Shown here in pieces: positions 29,202 to 39,261 of a DNA stretch of 64,000 bases. The notes below the pieces were generated by a model. It was not told the origin of the DNA. It worked only from the letters and a program-made list of their open reading frames with translations, and did not search any database. The position numbers were made by a program, and so were the translations under genes. This DNA is from Chitinophaga pinensis. GTDB taxonomy: Bacteria > Bacteroidota > Bacteroidia > B-17B0 > Aurantibacillaceae. Each line of letters starts with the position of its first letter. The first letter of the stretch is position 1. The stretch spans positions 1 through 64,000 of the forward strand of contig CAMCZO010000004.1 of NCBI GenBank assembly GCA_945887955.1, written 5' to 3'.

Positions 29202-31177
29202 TGAATTTAAATAAAAGACAAATATTTTTATTTTTTTGTTTTGTTTTTGCAAATTTTTGTTTGCTTGCCCAATCAAATTCTAGCCTTAGATCGCAAGCAC
29301 AAACGGCTATTATTTTAAAAGATTGGTATGGCGCCTCACAATGCCTTAATCGATTATATTTAAGAGATAGTTTGGATGTTAAGTTGTGCTATTTATATGC
29401 AGATGTGAGTAGAAAAAATTTGGATTTAGACATTGCTTTAAATTTATACACAAAAGTGACTACTCATGTAAACATAAAAAAATATCCTTTAACTTATTAT
29501 TGGATCGGACAAATTCTTAAAACTAAAGGCGATTATAAAGAAGCAAAAAAGTGGTTTATTAAATTCTCGAAAATTAAATTAGAAGATTATAAAAGAAAAC
29601 AATCTGAAATCAAATACTATTTGGTAAAGTCTAAAATAGAGATAGAAGCTTGTGAAATGTCTCAGATTCTATTAAAAAATAAATCAGATATAACTCAAGT
29701 TCATTTAGAATCTATTATCAATACAAATCAAAGTGAGTTTGCAGCATTTGAAAAAGATAGTACTATTTATTTTTCATCTATTAAACCAAATCTTAAAATC
29801 GATTTAGTTGACCCAATTTATAGTAAAATTTATACTTCAGATTATAGAAAGTCGAAATGGCAGAAAGTTAAAAGTATGGATACTTTATTTAATTCAAGTG
29901 TTTTTCACAATGCGAATATTTGTTTTAATTCAGATTCAAAACAAATGATTATTTCTCGTTGTAAAGAAAAAAATAGCGAAGAGTTTTTATGTGATTTATA
30001 TTTAAGTGAATTTAAAAATAATCATTGGCAAATACCTACCAAAATAGACGAACCAATTAATTTTCCAAATTCTAATACTAGTCAGGCAAATTTTGGCATG
30101 CTCAATGGAAAACAAGTTTTGTTTTTTTCGAGTAATAGAATAGGCGGGGAGGGAGGGATGGATATTTGGTATTCTTTTCAAAATAATTATGGTGTTTTTG
30201 AAAAACCAATTAACGCTGGAAAAAAAATTAATACACCCGAAGATGAAATTACGCCATGGTTTAATGTTAAAGAAAATGTTTTGTTTTTTAGTAGCACTTA
30301 TCACCCTGGTTTAGGAGGTTTTGATGTTTTTAAAACTGAGTTTAAAAATAATCAATTTAGTGAGGTTGTAAATGCAGGTTGCCCAATTAATACTGGTTTT
30401 AATGATGTTTATTATTCTTCTTCTTTTTCAAATAATGGAAATGATTTTATTTATTTATCAAGTAACAGAGAGGGATCTTTTTTCGAAGATAAATTAAATT
30501 GCTGCAACGATATATATCGGTTTAATTTAAATAATCAAATAAAGCCGGTTTTAAAATTAGATTCTATTTCTTTAAAAAAAGAACTGTTAAAATTATTAGT
30601 GCCATTAACACTTTATTTTCATAACGATGAGCCAGATTCTAAAACACTAAACGTATCAACTAAAAAAAATTACGAAACCTCTTACAACGATTATAAAGAA
30701 TTAGTGCCCATTTATTTAAATCAATTTTCAACTAATTTAAATGGCTCGGCTAAACAAAATGCTTTAAATTTAATTAATAATTTTTTTCAAGACAGTGTTG
30801 ATTCAGGTATGGAAGATTTAAAACGATTTTCTGATTTGTTAGAATCTGTTTTAAAAAATGGCGAAACTGTAAAAATTACTCTAAAAGGTTATTGTAGTCC
30901 TTTAGCAAGCACAGATTATAATATTAATTTAGCTAAACGAAGAATAAGTAGTTTGAAAAATTTTTTTTATGAAACAAAAAATGGTTTTTTTAAAGAATAC
31001 ATACAAAATGGAATTGGCATTGGAGGTAAAATTATTTTTGATGATCTAGATGTTGGAGAATTAACAGCGAGTAAAGCGAGTGATGATTTTAAAGATAAAC
31101 GAAATGCGGTTTATTCTCCCTCGGCTTCATCTGAAAGAAAAATTCAAATTATTGCGGTGAGTTTTGAAAATAAATAA
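29201..31177 (+). CDS. PorE-like OmpA-family protein with TPR and PD40 propeller
   Basis: A 658-residue exported protein. The ATG at 29201 overlaps the PorP stop (TGATG) and starts a good signal peptide (cleavage near LLAQ). TPR-like helices follow (about 30-140). A PD40 beta-propeller region with VLFFSSNRIGGEGGMDIWYS and LFFSSTYHPGLGGFDVFKT lies at about 165-445. The C-terminal OmpA-type peptidoglycan-binding domain (about 540-658) contains KGYCSPLASTDYNINLAKRR. The family usually has a regulatory beta domain between propeller and OmpA, which seems reduced here. The likely role is linking the PorP-type barrel to peptidoglycan. Confidence 0.9.
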   Translation: MNLNKRQIFLFFCFVFANFCLLAQSNSSLRSQAQTAIILKDWYGASQCLNRLYLRDSLDVKLCYLYADVSRKNLDLDIALNLYTKVTTHVNIKKYPLTYYWIGQILKTKGDYKEAKKWFIKFSKIKLEDYKRKQSEIKYYLVKSKIEIEACEMSQILLKNKSDITQVHLESIINTNQSEFAAFEKDSTIYFSSIKPNLKIDLVDPIYSKIYTSDYRKSKWQKVKSMDTLFNSSVFHNANICFNSDSKQMIISRCKEKNSEEFLCDLYLSEFKNNHWQIPTKIDEPINFPNSNTSQANFGMLNGKQVLFFSSNRIGGEGGMDIWYSFQNNYGVFEKPINAGKKINTPEDEITPWFNVKENVLFFSSTYHPGLGGFDVFKTEFKNNQFSEVVNAGCPINTGFNDVYYSSSFSNNGNDFIYLSSNREGSFFEDKLNCCNDIYRFNLNNQIKPVLKLDSISLKKELLKLLVPLTLYFHNDEPDSKTLNVSTKKNYETSYNDYKELVPIYLNQFSTNLNGSAKQNALNLINNFFQDSVDSGMEDLKRFSDLLESVLKNGETVKITLKGYCSPLASTDYNINLAKRRISSLKNFFYETKNGFFKEYIQNGIGIGGKIIFDDLDVGELTASKASDDFKDKRNAVYSPSASSERKIQIIAVSFENK

Positions 31178-31180
31178 GAT

Positions 31181-32416
31181 TTATTCAAAACGTAAACTTT
31201 CTATCGGATCTAATTCAGAAGCTCTTTTGGCAGGTAAATAACCACTAATTAAACCAACTAAAATGCATATAATTATACCAGATATAATCCAAAACCATGG
31301 AATAAAGAATCCGGTATTTAAAGCAAAACTTACCAGGTTGCCAATAGAAATCCCTAATATAATACCCAATAAACCACCCATTACACAAATAACCACACTC
31401 TCAATTAAAAATTGATTTTTAATAATTTTTTGAGTTGCGCCCATTGCTTTTCTAATTCCAATTTCGCGTGTGCGTTCGGTTACACTGACTAACATAATAT
31501 TCATTAATCCAATTGCCGCACCAAGTAAAGTAATTAGACCTATAATTGTTGCTCCTACAGTTACAGTTGTAATATTTTTAATTAATATGGATGCTAAATT
31601 ATCTGATTTAACGATGTCAAAATCATCAAGGCTAGTAACTGGAATTTTTCTTATTTTTCTAAAAACCCCTCTAGCTTCGAATAAATATGGGTCTACTAAA
31701 AGCGTGTTTTTTGTTAGTACATTTATAGTAAAACTCATATCAGGCCTTCCAAAATATTGTCGAGCAGTATTTATGGGAATCACACATATTTTATCTCCAC
31801 CAAAGCCTGAGCTATTTCCTTTGCTTTTTAAAACGCCAACTACTTTGTATCTTCCTGCGCCAATTTTTATAAATTCATCAATCGAACTTTTTTTGCCAAA
31901 GAGATTTTTTTCAACGTCTGCTCCAATTAAAGCAATATGCGAACTTCCATTCATTTCTGAAAGAGTAAAGTTTCTGCCCTTACCCAAATCATATCCTGCG
32001 GTAATTAGGTAATTCTCATCACTGCCAAAAACTTGAATATTAGGATTAGTTTTAGCCTTTTCATACCTTAATCTTGATGTGCCACTTGCTAAAGTGGTTA
32101 TAGAAGTTATAACTGGATAATCAAATTCTTGTTTAAATCGAAAAGCTTCTTTGAATGAAATACTCTCGTAAGTTTTTGCTTTTTTGCCATGTCGGCCAAC
32201 TCGAATATTCATATCAGCATTTCGAATAGTAAAGGTGTTAGCACCCATACTTGTAAAATTGCTATTAATGCCATTTTTAATTGCATCTATAGCCGATAAA
32301 ATACCAACTAATGCCATTATGCCAATGCTGATAATTAACATGGTAATAAACGCCCGTAATCGATTGGCTTTAATTGATAAAAGAGCAATTGAAATATTTT
32401 CTTTTAAGAAACCCAA
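31181..32416 (-). CDS. MacB/FtsX-type ABC transporter permease
   Basis: Inner-membrane permease of 411 residues with one N-terminal helix (about 20-42), a large periplasmic MacB core domain (about 45-265), and three C-terminal helices of the FtsX domain with [24 protein letters not shown]. It ends with [17 protein letters not shown], typical of macrolide- or lipoprotein-type exporters. No ATPase or membrane-fusion partner lies next to it in the window. It starts 10 bases after folD, so it is probably cotranscribed with the ffh-folD unit. The substrate is unknown. Confidence 0.92.
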   Translation of the reverse strand: MGFLKENISIALLSIKANRLRAFITMLIISIGIMALVGILSAIDAIKNGINSNFTSMGANTFTIRNADMNIRVGRHGKKAKTYESISFKEAFRFKQEFDYPVITSITTLASGTSRLRYEKAKTNPNIQVFGSDENYLITAGYDLGKGRNFTLSEMNGSSHIALIGADVEKNLFGKKSSIDEFIKIGAGRYKVVGVLKSKGNSSGFGGDKICVIPINTARQYFGRPDMSFTINVLTKNTLLVDPYLFEARGVFRKIRKIPVTSLDDFDIVKSDNLASILIKNITTVTVGATIIGLITLLGAAIGLMNIMLVSVTERTREIGIRKAMGATQKIIKNQFLIESVVICVMGGLLGIILGISIGNLVSFALNTGFFIPWFWIISGIIICILVGLISGYLPAKRASELDPIESLRFE

Positions 32417-32426
32417 TTTTTCAAAA

Positions 32427-33308
32427 TTATGGATATATTTCTTTTTTTGCAGCCAACAAGGTATTATGAATTAATGCTGCAATCGTCATAGGACCTACGC
32501 CGCCTGGAACTGGTGTAATATAACTGCATTTTGAAGCAACCTCGTCAAACTTTACATCTCCTTTGAGTTTATAACCACTTGTTGTTTCGTTGCTTTTAAC
32601 TCTTGTGGTTCCTACATCAATAATCACAACCCCTTCTTTTACCATATCGGCTGTTAAAAATTCAGGAATTCCTAAGGCACAAATAATAATATCGGCATGG
32701 CTAGTATGAAATTTTAAATTTTTGGTTTTACTATGACATAACGTTACAGTACAATTACCAGAGCTATTATTTTTTGATAATAAAATACTCATGGGTAAGC
32801 CAACAATATGACTTCGACCAATTACAACACAATTTTTACCAGTAGTTTCAATATTATAACGTTCTAATAATTGAATGATACCAAATGGAGTTGCACTTAT
32901 AAAACAAGGTAAATTTAAAATCATTCGCCCAATATTAATTGGATGAAAACCATCTATATCTTTATTTGGCAATAAAGCCTCAATTATTTTTTGTTCGTTT
33001 ATATGATCTGGAAGAGGGAGCTGAACGATAAACCCATCTATATCATTGTTATGATTTAAATCGTAAACAGTTTGAAGTAATTCTTTTTCAGAAACAGTTT
33101 TTGGATGTCTGATAAGGCTTGATTTAAAACCAACTCTTTCGCAAGCTTTAATTTTACTGGCTACATAAGTCTCACTTCCGCCATCATTTCCCACTAAAAC
33201 TGCGGCAAGATGAGGCTGTTTTAATCCCAACTCCATCATTCGTTTTACCTCAAGTGCAATTTCTTGCTGAATTTCTTGTGATATTTGTTTTCCGTTTATT
33301 AGTTGCAT
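32427..33308 (-). CDS. folD: Bifunctional methylenetetrahydrofolate dehydrogenase/cyclohydrolase
   Basis: Interconverts 5,10-methylene- and 10-formyl-tetrahydrofolate with NADP. The 293-residue length is normal. Signature stretches visible are [19 protein letters not shown] with the catalytic Lys, [12 protein letters not shown] near 94-105, [18 protein letters not shown] (NADP fold), and [19 protein letters not shown] at the end. It lies 24 bases downstream of ffh on the same strand. Confidence 0.97.
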   Translation of the reverse strand: MQLINGKQISQEIQQEIALEVKRMMELGLKQPHLAAVLVGNDGGSETYVASKIKACERVGFKSSLIRHPKTVSEKELLQTVYDLNHNNDIDGFIVQLPLPDHINEQKIIEALLPNKDIDGFHPINIGRMILNLPCFISATPFGIIQLLERYNIETTGKNCVVIGRSHIVGLPMSILLSKNNSSGNCTVTLCHSKTKNLKFHTSHADIIICALGIPEFLTADMVKEGVVIIDVGTTRVKSNETTSGYKLKGDVKFDEVASKCSYITPVPGGVGPMTIAALIHNTLLAAKKEIYP

Positions 33309-33332
33309 TTTTTATAAAAAAATAATCAATGA

Positions 33333-34682
33333 TTACATTTTTCCTCCACCAGCCATTCCTTTAGGCATATTACGCATCATTTTAGCCATTGCATTTTTAT
33401 CATTCATCATTCGCATCATTTTGCGAGTTTCTTCAAATTGTTTTAATAATTTATTTACTTCCTGAACGCCTTGTCCGCTTCCTTTAGCGAGTCTTTGACG
33501 TCGAGAGCCATTAATTAATTCTGGTTTTGATCTTTCTTCCGGGGTCATGCTTGAAATAATTGCTTCTATCCCTTTAAAGGCATCTTCTTTAATGTCATTT
33601 TCTTTAACTGCTTTGCTCATTCCGGGAATCATACCAACTAAATCTTTGATGTTGCCCATTTTTTTAATTTGATTTAATTGAGCTAAAAAGTCGTTAAAAT
33701 CAAATTTATTAGTAGCAATTTTTTTATTTAATTTCCTTGATTCCTCTTCGCTAAATTGTTCTTGTGCCCTTTCTACTAATGAGACTACGTCGCCCATTCC
33801 TAAAATTCGATCGGCCATTCGCTCGGGATAAAATACATCCAAGGCTTCCATTTTTTCACCAGTTCCAATAAATTTAATTGGCTTATTTACAATACTTTTT
33901 ATTGATAATGCAGCCCCGCCTCTTGTATCGCCATCTAATTTTGTTAAAATAACACCATCAAAATTTAAGCGATCGTTAAATGATTTAGCTGTATTAACTG
34001 CATCCTGTCCAGTCATACTATCTACAACAAACAAAATTTCGTTAGGCTTAATTGCTTTTTTTAAATCAGTAATCTCATTCATCATCTGTTCATCAATCGC
34101 TAAACGACCAGCTGTATCTATTAAAACAACATTATTTCCATTTTCTTTAGCTTGTTTAATTGCTGCTTCTGCAATTTTAATCGGATTTTTTTCTTCTTTA
34201 TTACTAAAAACCTCAATCCCTATTTGTTCGCCTAAAACATGTAATTGATCTATTGCTGCCGGACGATATATATCGCAAGCCACCATTAACGGTTTTTTGC
34301 CTTTCTTTGTTTTTAGGTAATTAGCAAGTTTTCCTGTAAAAGTTGTTTTACCCGAACCTTGTAAGCCACTCATTAAAATAATGGTAGGATTGCCTCCAAG
34401 ATAAATGTCTTCTTTTGACCCACCCATTAAGTTGGCCAATTCGTCGTGCGTTATTTTTATTAATAACTGACCGGGAGATAATGAGGTTAGTACATTTTGA
34501 CCGAATGCTTTTTCTTTAACAGTATCGGTAAAAGTTTTTGCTACTTTATAGTTTACGTCGGCATCTAATAGAGCTTTGCGAATTTCTTTTAATGTTTCTG
34601 CAACATTAATTTCGGTAATTTTACCTTGTCCTTTTAAAATTTTAAATGCGCGATCGAGTTTGTCTTGTAAATTATCAAACAT
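33333..34682 (-). CDS. ffh: Signal recognition particle protein Ffh
   Basis: GTPase that binds signal sequences and SRP RNA and delivers ribosomes to FtsY. The 449-residue protein has the N domain (about 1-90), the G domain with GLQGSGKTTFTGKLA near 107-121, DTAGRLAID and TKLDGDTRGGAAL, and a Met-rich M domain (about 300-449) with NGSRRQRLAKGSGQGVQEVN and MMRMMNDKNAMAKMM. A CAAATTTA at 34703-34710 is a minus-strand -7-like box. Confidence 0.97.
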   Translation of the reverse strand: MFDNLQDKLDRAFKILKGQGKITEINVAETLKEIRKALLDADVNYKVAKTFTDTVKEKAFGQNVLTSLSPGQLLIKITHDELANLMGGSKEDIYLGGNPTIILMSGLQGSGKTTFTGKLANYLKTKKGKKPLMVACDIYRPAAIDQLHVLGEQIGIEVFSNKEEKNPIKIAEAAIKQAKENGNNVVLIDTAGRLAIDEQMMNEITDLKKAIKPNEILFVVDSMTGQDAVNTAKSFNDRLNFDGVILTKLDGDTRGGAALSIKSIVNKPIKFIGTGEKMEALDVFYPERMADRILGMGDVVSLVERAQEQFSEEESRKLNKKIATNKFDFNDFLAQLNQIKKMGNIKDLVGMIPGMSKAVKENDIKEDAFKGIEAIISSMTPEERSKPELINGSRRQRLAKGSGQGVQEVNKLLKQFEETRKMMRMMNDKNAMAKMMRNMPKGMAGGGKM

Positions 34683-34817
34683 AAAATATAATTATAAAAA
34701 TACAAATTTATAAAATTGAGGGGATTTACGAGTTAATTTATTTAGTTAAGGATTCAAAAAATATAAAGTTATAATTTAGAGGTAAATCTCTATATTTAGC
34801 TATTTAAATTACTACAG

Positions 34818-35852
34818 ATGAATCACACCTATTTCATGCAATTAGCTTTAAATTTAGCATCGAAGGGCTTAGGTAAAGTGTCACCTAATCCAATGGTAGG
34901 ATGTTTAATTGTTAAAAATAATGAGGTGCTTGCTTCTGGCTATCATCAGGAATTTGGCTTTGCTCACGCCGAAGTAAATGCCATAGAACAGCTAGATAGT
35001 TCCATTTCTACAAAAGATTGTATTTTATATGTTACACTTGAGCCCTGCTCACATTTTGGAAAAACACCACCTTGTGCAGATTTAATTATTCAAAAAGGAT
35101 TTAAGCTAGTTGTTGTTGCCTGTCAAGATCCTAATCCATTAGTTGCAGGAAAAGGCATTAAAAAAATAAAAGACTCGGGGATTGAAGTAATTGAAGGTGT
35201 TTTAGAAAAAGAAGCAATTGAATTGAACAAAACTTTTTTTTGTTATTTTAAAAAAAAACGACCTTATCTTATTCTTAAATGGGCCCAAACTGCCGATGGT
35301 TTTATAAGCAAATGGCCCATTCCTATTAATCCAGCAGATAATTTTATTTCGGGTGCAACCTCAAATAATTTGGTTCATCAACTCCGCTCGCAAACAATGG
35401 CAATTATGGTTGGAAAAAATACAGTTTTAAATGATAATCCTCGTTTAACAACACGATTAAATAATGGCAAAAACCCCATTAGAATATTAATAGATAAAAG
35501 CCTAGAAATCCCTTTCGACTATCATGTTTATAATTCTGATGATCAAGTTATTATATTTAATTCAACTCTCGAAAAACAATCATTAAATCATCAATTTATT
35601 AAGATTGATTTTAATCAGTCAATTATTCCACAAATTTTAGAAACTCTTTTTCAATTAAACATTCAAAGTGTTTTAGTCGAAGGAGGCGCTTATTTATTAA
35701 CTAGTATTATTGATATTGGCATTTGGGACGAACTAATAGTCATACAAAATCCAAATATTTACTTTAATACTGGCATTAAAGCTCCCTTAATAGAACTTAA
35801 AAGCAGTTTTGAAAAAATAGGAGATGATAATTTATTTCATATTTTTAATTAA
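34818..35852 (+). CDS. ribD: Riboflavin biosynthesis deaminase/reductase
   Basis: Catalyses the deamination and reduction steps after GTP cyclohydrolase II in riboflavin synthesis. The 344-residue protein has an N-terminal cytidine-deaminase-type zinc domain (HAEVNAIEQL near 49-58 and EPCSHFGKTPPCADL near 75-89) and a C-terminal reductase domain (about 150-344; LKWAQTADGFIS, VGKNTVLNDNPRLTTR, VLVEGGAYLLTS). No FMN riboswitch is apparent in the 135-base upstream gap, which only shows a TATATTTA -7-like box at 34791-34798. Confidence 0.96.
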   Translation: MNHTYFMQLALNLASKGLGKVSPNPMVGCLIVKNNEVLASGYHQEFGFAHAEVNAIEQLDSSISTKDCILYVTLEPCSHFGKTPPCADLIIQKGFKLVVVACQDPNPLVAGKGIKKIKDSGIEVIEGVLEKEAIELNKTFFCYFKKKRPYLILKWAQTADGFISKWPIPINPADNFISGATSNNLVHQLRSQTMAIMVGKNTVLNDNPRLTTRLNNGKNPIRILIDKSLEIPFDYHVYNSDDQVIIFNSTLEKQSLNHQFIKIDFNQSIIPQILETLFQLNIQSVLVEGGAYLLTSIIDIGIWDELIVIQNPNIYFNTGIKAPLIELKSSFEKIGDDNLFHIFN

Positions 35853-35862
35853 ATTTTCAATA

Positions 35863-35894
35863 TTTGGTATATTAATTTACTTTTAGTATATTTG
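35863..35894 (+). promoter_or_regulatory. Promoter of the rpmB-rpmG-DUF4295 operon
   Basis: TTTG at 35863-35866, 20 bases, TATATTTG at 35887-35894. The transcript leader to the L28 ATG would be about 40 bases. Confidence 0.72.
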
Positions 35895-35941
35895 CATCCC
35901 TATTTTAAGGAGAATTTAATTTTAAGATAAAGAATTATAAC

Positions 35942-36178
35942 ATGTCACGTATTTGTCAGTTAACAGGAAAAAAAGCAATGGGTGGAAACAACGTATCGTT
36001 TTCAAACACTAAAACTCGTCGCCAATTTAAAGTGAATTTAAAACGCAAACGTTTCTTTATACCAGAAACAAACGAATGGATAACACTACGTGTATCTACT
36101 TCGGCGATAAAAAATATTAATAAAAAAGGCATTAGTGCCTGCATAAAAGAAGCTAAAGCTAGCGGAATTTTAGCATAA
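35942..36178 (+). CDS. rpmB: 50S ribosomal protein L28
   Basis: Ribosomal protein of 78 residues with the expected [21 protein letters not shown] start, a basic [17 protein letters not shown] middle, and [15 protein letters not shown]. It is first in a conserved operon with rpmG (16 bases downstream), DUF4295 and ftsY. Confidence 0.97.
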   Translation: MSRICQLTGKKAMGGNNVSFSNTKTRRQFKVNLKRKRFFIPETNEWITLRVSTSAIKNINKKGISACIKEAKASGILA

Positions 36179-36194
36179 TTTAAAATCAAAAGTC

Positions 36195-36377
36195 ATGGCA
36201 AAAAAAGGTAATAGAATTCAGGTAATATTGGAATGTACAGAGCATAAAGAAAGTGGTAAGCCTGGAACATCTCGTTATATTACTACTAAAAATAAAAAGA
36301 ACACGACCGAACGAATAGAATTGAAAAAATACAATGCTGTTCTAAAGAAAATGACCGTTCATAAAGAAATTAAATAA
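36195..36377 (+). CDS. rpmG: 50S ribosomal protein L33
   Basis: A 60-residue protein beginning [18 protein letters not shown]. It has [21 protein letters not shown] and a single Cys rather than the four-Cys zinc form, so it is the zinc-free type. It sits between rpmB and the DUF4295 gene. Confidence 0.97.
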   Translation: MAKKGNRIQVILECTEHKESGKPGTSRYITTKNKKNTTERIELKKYNAVLKKMTVHKEIK

Positions 36378-36393
36378 TTTAAAAATTTAAATA

Positions 36394-36549
36394 ATGGCAA
36401 AGAAAGTTGTTGCAACATTAAAATCGGGTAAAGGAAAAGATTTTACTAAAGTTATTAAAATGATAAAATCTGATAAAACAGGTGCCTATAATTTTAAGGA
36501 AGAAATTGTTCACATTGACCATGTAGCAGATTTTTTAAAATCAAAATAA
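36394..36549 (+). CDS. DUF4295 small basic protein
   Basis: A 51-residue reading frame translated directly from the sequence: it begins MAKKVVATLKSGKGKDFTKV and ends HVADFLKSK. It matches the small family that in Bacteroidota always follows L28 and L33. It lies 16 bases after rpmG and before a terminator. The function is unknown; conserved position suggests a ribosome-linked role. Confidence 0.9.
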   Translation: MAKKVVATLKSGKGKDFTKVIKMIKSDKTGAYNFKEEIVHIDHVADFLKSK

Positions 36550-36574
36550 TTTTATTTTGATTTATTTTTCTTAA

Positions 36575-36608
36575 ATTCTTTCCTAGTTTCGGAAGGAATT
36601 TTTTTTTG
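36575..36608 (+). terminator. Terminator after the L28/L33/DUF4295 operon
   Basis: AATTCTTTCC / GGAAGGAATT stem (one G-U pair) with a TAGTTTC loop and nine following T. It lies in front of ftsY, so ftsY must be read by read-through or by its own promoter. Confidence 0.85.
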
Positions 36609-36644
36609 GATTGTAATAAAAACATTAATCTAAGGACATTAAAA

Positions 36645-37604
36645 ATGAGTATTTTTTCAAAACTATTTAGTCGCGAAAATAAAGAAAGTTTAGACCAAGG
36701 TTTGGCTAAAACTAAAGAAAGTTTTTTTGGTAAATTATCCAAGGCCATTGCTGGTAAAAGCACTGTGGATGCAGATGTTTTAGATAAATTAGAGGAAATT
36801 CTTTTATCAGGTGATGTTGGCGTAAAAACAACCATTAATATAATAAAACGAATAGAAAATAGGGTTAAAGAAGATAGTTATCTTAATATTAAAGAATTAA
36901 ACAATATTTTAAAAAACGAAATAGTTTCTTTGCTATTAGAAAACAATAAAAATCAAAACACGGCTCACTTTTCAGAAGAACTTACTAAAAAACCATATGT
37001 AATCATGGTTGTTGGAGTTAATGGAGTTGGAAAAACGACAACCATTGGAAAAATGGCTTATCAATATAAACAAGCCGGAAAATCGGTTATACTTGGAGCT
37101 GCTGATACTTTTAGGGCTGCCGCTGTTGATCAATTAATTGTTTGGAGTGATAGAGTAGGTGTGCCTATAGTTCATCAAGGAATGGGTGCCGATCCTGCAA
37201 GTGTAGCTTATGATACTTTGAGTAGTGCCAAAGCAAAAAATGCTGATGTTGTAATTATTGATACGGCTGGAAGATTACATAATAAAGTTAATTTAATGAA
37301 TGAATTAACTAAAATTAAAAATGTGATGAAGAAAATTATTCCTGATGCACCGCATGAAATTTTATTAGTTTTAGATGGAAGTACCGGCCAAAACGCGATT
37401 GAACAATGTAAACAATTTACTTTAGCAACCGATGTAAATGCCTTGGCAGTTACAAAATTAGATGGTACAGCCAAAGGTGGTGTAGTTATTGGTATTTCTG
37501 ACGAATTTAAAATACCCGTTAAATATATTGGAGTAGGTGAAAAAATGACTGATTTACAGACTTTTAATCCAGTAGAATTTGTGAATAGTTTATTATCGCA
37601 TTAA
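36645..37604 (+). CDS. ftsY: Signal recognition particle receptor FtsY
   Basis: SRP receptor GTPase at the inner membrane. The ATG at 36645 gives 319 residues beginning MSIFSKLFSREN; an in-frame TTG further upstream lies in the terminator tail and is not used. The N domain is at about 20-100, then GVNGVGKTTTIGKMA, DTFRAAAVDQL, DTAGRLHNKVNLM, TKLDGTAKGGVVIGI and YIGVGEKMTDL. The acidic A domain is absent, as is usual for short FtsY proteins. Confidence 0.97.
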   Translation: MSIFSKLFSRENKESLDQGLAKTKESFFGKLSKAIAGKSTVDADVLDKLEEILLSGDVGVKTTINIIKRIENRVKEDSYLNIKELNNILKNEIVSLLLENNKNQNTAHFSEELTKKPYVIMVVGVNGVGKTTTIGKMAYQYKQAGKSVILGAADTFRAAAVDQLIVWSDRVGVPIVHQGMGADPASVAYDTLSSAKAKNADVVIIDTAGRLHNKVNLMNELTKIKNVMKKIIPDAPHEILLVLDGSTGQNAIEQCKQFTLATDVNALAVTKLDGTAKGGVVIGISDEFKIPVKYIGVGEKMTDLQTFNPVEFVNSLLSH

Positions 37605-37918
37605 TTAATATTATTTTTTAAAAAGCTTTCCACCATTAACTTTGCTGTATCTCTTTTTTCAGTAAAATTCAGAAGTTCTTTTTGCCAAAGCTCTGTTTTT
37701 TTTGATTTTTTATCTTTATCATTTTCAATTCTATCTAATTGAATTTGACTTTCAAATAAACGATCAATTATTTCCCATGCCAAAATATTTTGTTGCTTAA
37801 GTATATCTAATAATTTTTGACGTTTTTTAAAACTATAATTTTCTGCGTTTTCAATCTTATAATAAGTCCCTATAATATTTAGGTAATTCATTAAGTGTTT
37901 TTTAGTTTCCTCTTGCAT
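37601..37918 (-). CDS. Small hypothetical helical protein
   Basis: I do not recognise it. The 105 residues are mostly charged and helix-prone (many Lys, Glu, Asn; LDRIENDKDKKSKKTELWQKELLNF looks coiled-coil-like), with no signal peptide or membrane segment. Its stop overlaps the ftsY stop on the opposite strand. The ATG at 37918 is followed by an open frame without shadows, which supports it as real. Confidence 0.65.
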   Translation of the reverse strand: MQEETKKHLMNYLNIIGTYYKIENAENYSFKKRQKLLDILKQQNILAWEIIDRLFESQIQLDRIENDKDKKSKKTELWQKELLNFTEKRDTAKLMVESFLKNNIN

Positions 37919-38081
37919 CTTAAAAAGATTTAATTAGTAAAAATAGATACAAAAAACCAATCAAAATAATATAAATTTAAATTTATCAAATAAATTAACT
38001 TTAATAATAAATTAGTTGATTTTAATTTGCAATTCCATTTGTTTTATTACATTAGATAAACTTTTATTTAAAAATATAGTA

Positions 38082-38582
38082 ATGACAATCGATTTTATAA
38101 TTAATCAATTAAATCTTCAGCCTCATCCCGAAGGAGGCTTTTATAAAGAGGTCTACCGATCAACTGATGTTATTACAAGGGAATTTTTACCCTTAATATT
38201 TTCAGGATCTAGATCATTTTCTACGTCTATTTATTTTTTAATCAAAGCCGATAGTTTTTCAGCTTTTCATAAAATTAAGAGCGACGAAACTTGGCACTTT
38301 TATTTTGGCCATGCACTTGAAATTATTGAAATAGATGAGTTTGGAAATCTTATTAAAACAATGGTTGGAAGTAATTTAATTGCCGGTGAAGTATTTCAAT
38401 ACACAGTAAAAAAAAACACCTGGTTTGCATCAAGGGTTTTAAAAGGAGGAGATTTTTCTTTAGTTGGTTGTTCCGTTAGTCCCGGATTTGATTTTATTGA
38501 TTTTGAAATGGCAAGCCGAGATCATTTATATGCCGAATTTCCTCAACATAAAACAATAATTAACGAATTAACCAGGTTGTGA
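38082..38582 (+). CDS. Cupin-fold protein of the DUF985 family
   Basis: The 166-residue protein from the ATG at 38082 starts MTIDFIINQLNLQPHPEGGF, the family's hallmark. It continues with YRSTD, STSIYFLI, SAFHKIKSDETWHFYFG (cupin metal-type His region) and LVGCSVSPGFDFIDFEMA. An upstream TTG-type extension would not add conserved residues. The family is a single-domain cupin of unclear substrate, sometimes linked to sugar or nucleotide metabolism; I claim no reaction. Confidence 0.9.
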   Translation: MTIDFIINQLNLQPHPEGGFYKEVYRSTDVITREFLPLIFSGSRSFSTSIYFLIKADSFSAFHKIKSDETWHFYFGHALEIIEIDEFGNLIKTMVGSNLIAGEVFQYTVKKNTWFASRVLKGGDFSLVGCSVSPGFDFIDFEMASRDHLYAEFPQHKTIINELTRL

Positions 38583-38705
38583 TTATTATATTTAAAAAAA
38601 AAGAGTTGATTTGATGATAAATGTTGAAATAAGTATATTTTTTTAAATTTTTTTTTTTAATTAAAATAATTTATATTTACACAATATACTTTTTGATTAA
38701 TTTAA

Positions 38706-39248
38706 ATGGATATTTTTGATGTTTATAAGCAAATGGAGCGAAATGATATTTTGCTCGCATTTAAAGGAGAAGTAACTTCAGATTTATTGTCTTCTGTTTT
38801 TCAAATTATGGAGACTAAGATGGATAATTTGAACGAAAATCCTAAGTTAAAAAGAAAGGTATATCATATTTTGGTTGAAATTTTACAAAATTTGTATCAT
38901 CATTTAGACGAAATTTCAGCTGAGGATGGAGATAGAAATAAATCTGCGATTTTTACAATTGGTAAAAAAGATGACGATTATTTTATTGTAACCGGTAATT
39001 TTATAATTAATGAAAACATTATTGGTTTTAAATCACGTTTAGATGAAGTTAATTCTTTATCAAAAGAAGAATTAAAAGAGTTTTATAAAAAAACGTTGAA
39101 TAATGGTCAAATGTCAAAGAAAGGTGGCGGGGGCTTAGGCATGATAGACATTGCCAGAAAAACAGGCAAAAAATTAGATTATAATTTTTTGGAAATTGAT
39201 AATAAAGTTTCTTTCTTTACACTTAATATAAAAATATCCAATCAATAA
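38706..39248 (+). CDS. SiaB-type kinase-like protein (DUF6272)
   Basis: In Pseudomonas the SiaB kinase phosphorylates SiaC and thereby controls a diguanylate cyclase. This 180-residue protein has the fold marks of an HATPase-type kinase: the N-box VEILQNLYHHLDEI near 57-70 and the Gly-rich lid MSKKGGGGLGMIDIARKTG near 138-156. It is followed after 13 bases by a SiaC-type protein. No SiaA-like phosphatase or diguanylate cyclase lies nearby. A TATATTTA -7-like box sits at 38672-38679. Confidence 0.85.
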   Translation: MDIFDVYKQMERNDILLAFKGEVTSDLLSSVFQIMETKMDNLNENPKLKRKVYHILVEILQNLYHHLDEISAEDGDRNKSAIFTIGKKDDDYFIVTGNFIINENIIGFKSRLDEVNSLSKEELKEFYKKTLNNGQMSKKGGGGLGMIDIARKTGKKLDYNFLEIDNKVSFFTLNIKISNQ

Positions 39249-39261
39249 AAGCAGATACATT

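Noticed and set aside
34683-34817. FMN riboswitch ahead of ribD
   Set aside because: The gap is AT-rich and too short, and no conserved RFN-type GC stems are visible.
36606-36644. N-terminal extension of FtsY
   Set aside because: It lies in the T-tail of the preceding terminator; ATG 36645 fits the family.
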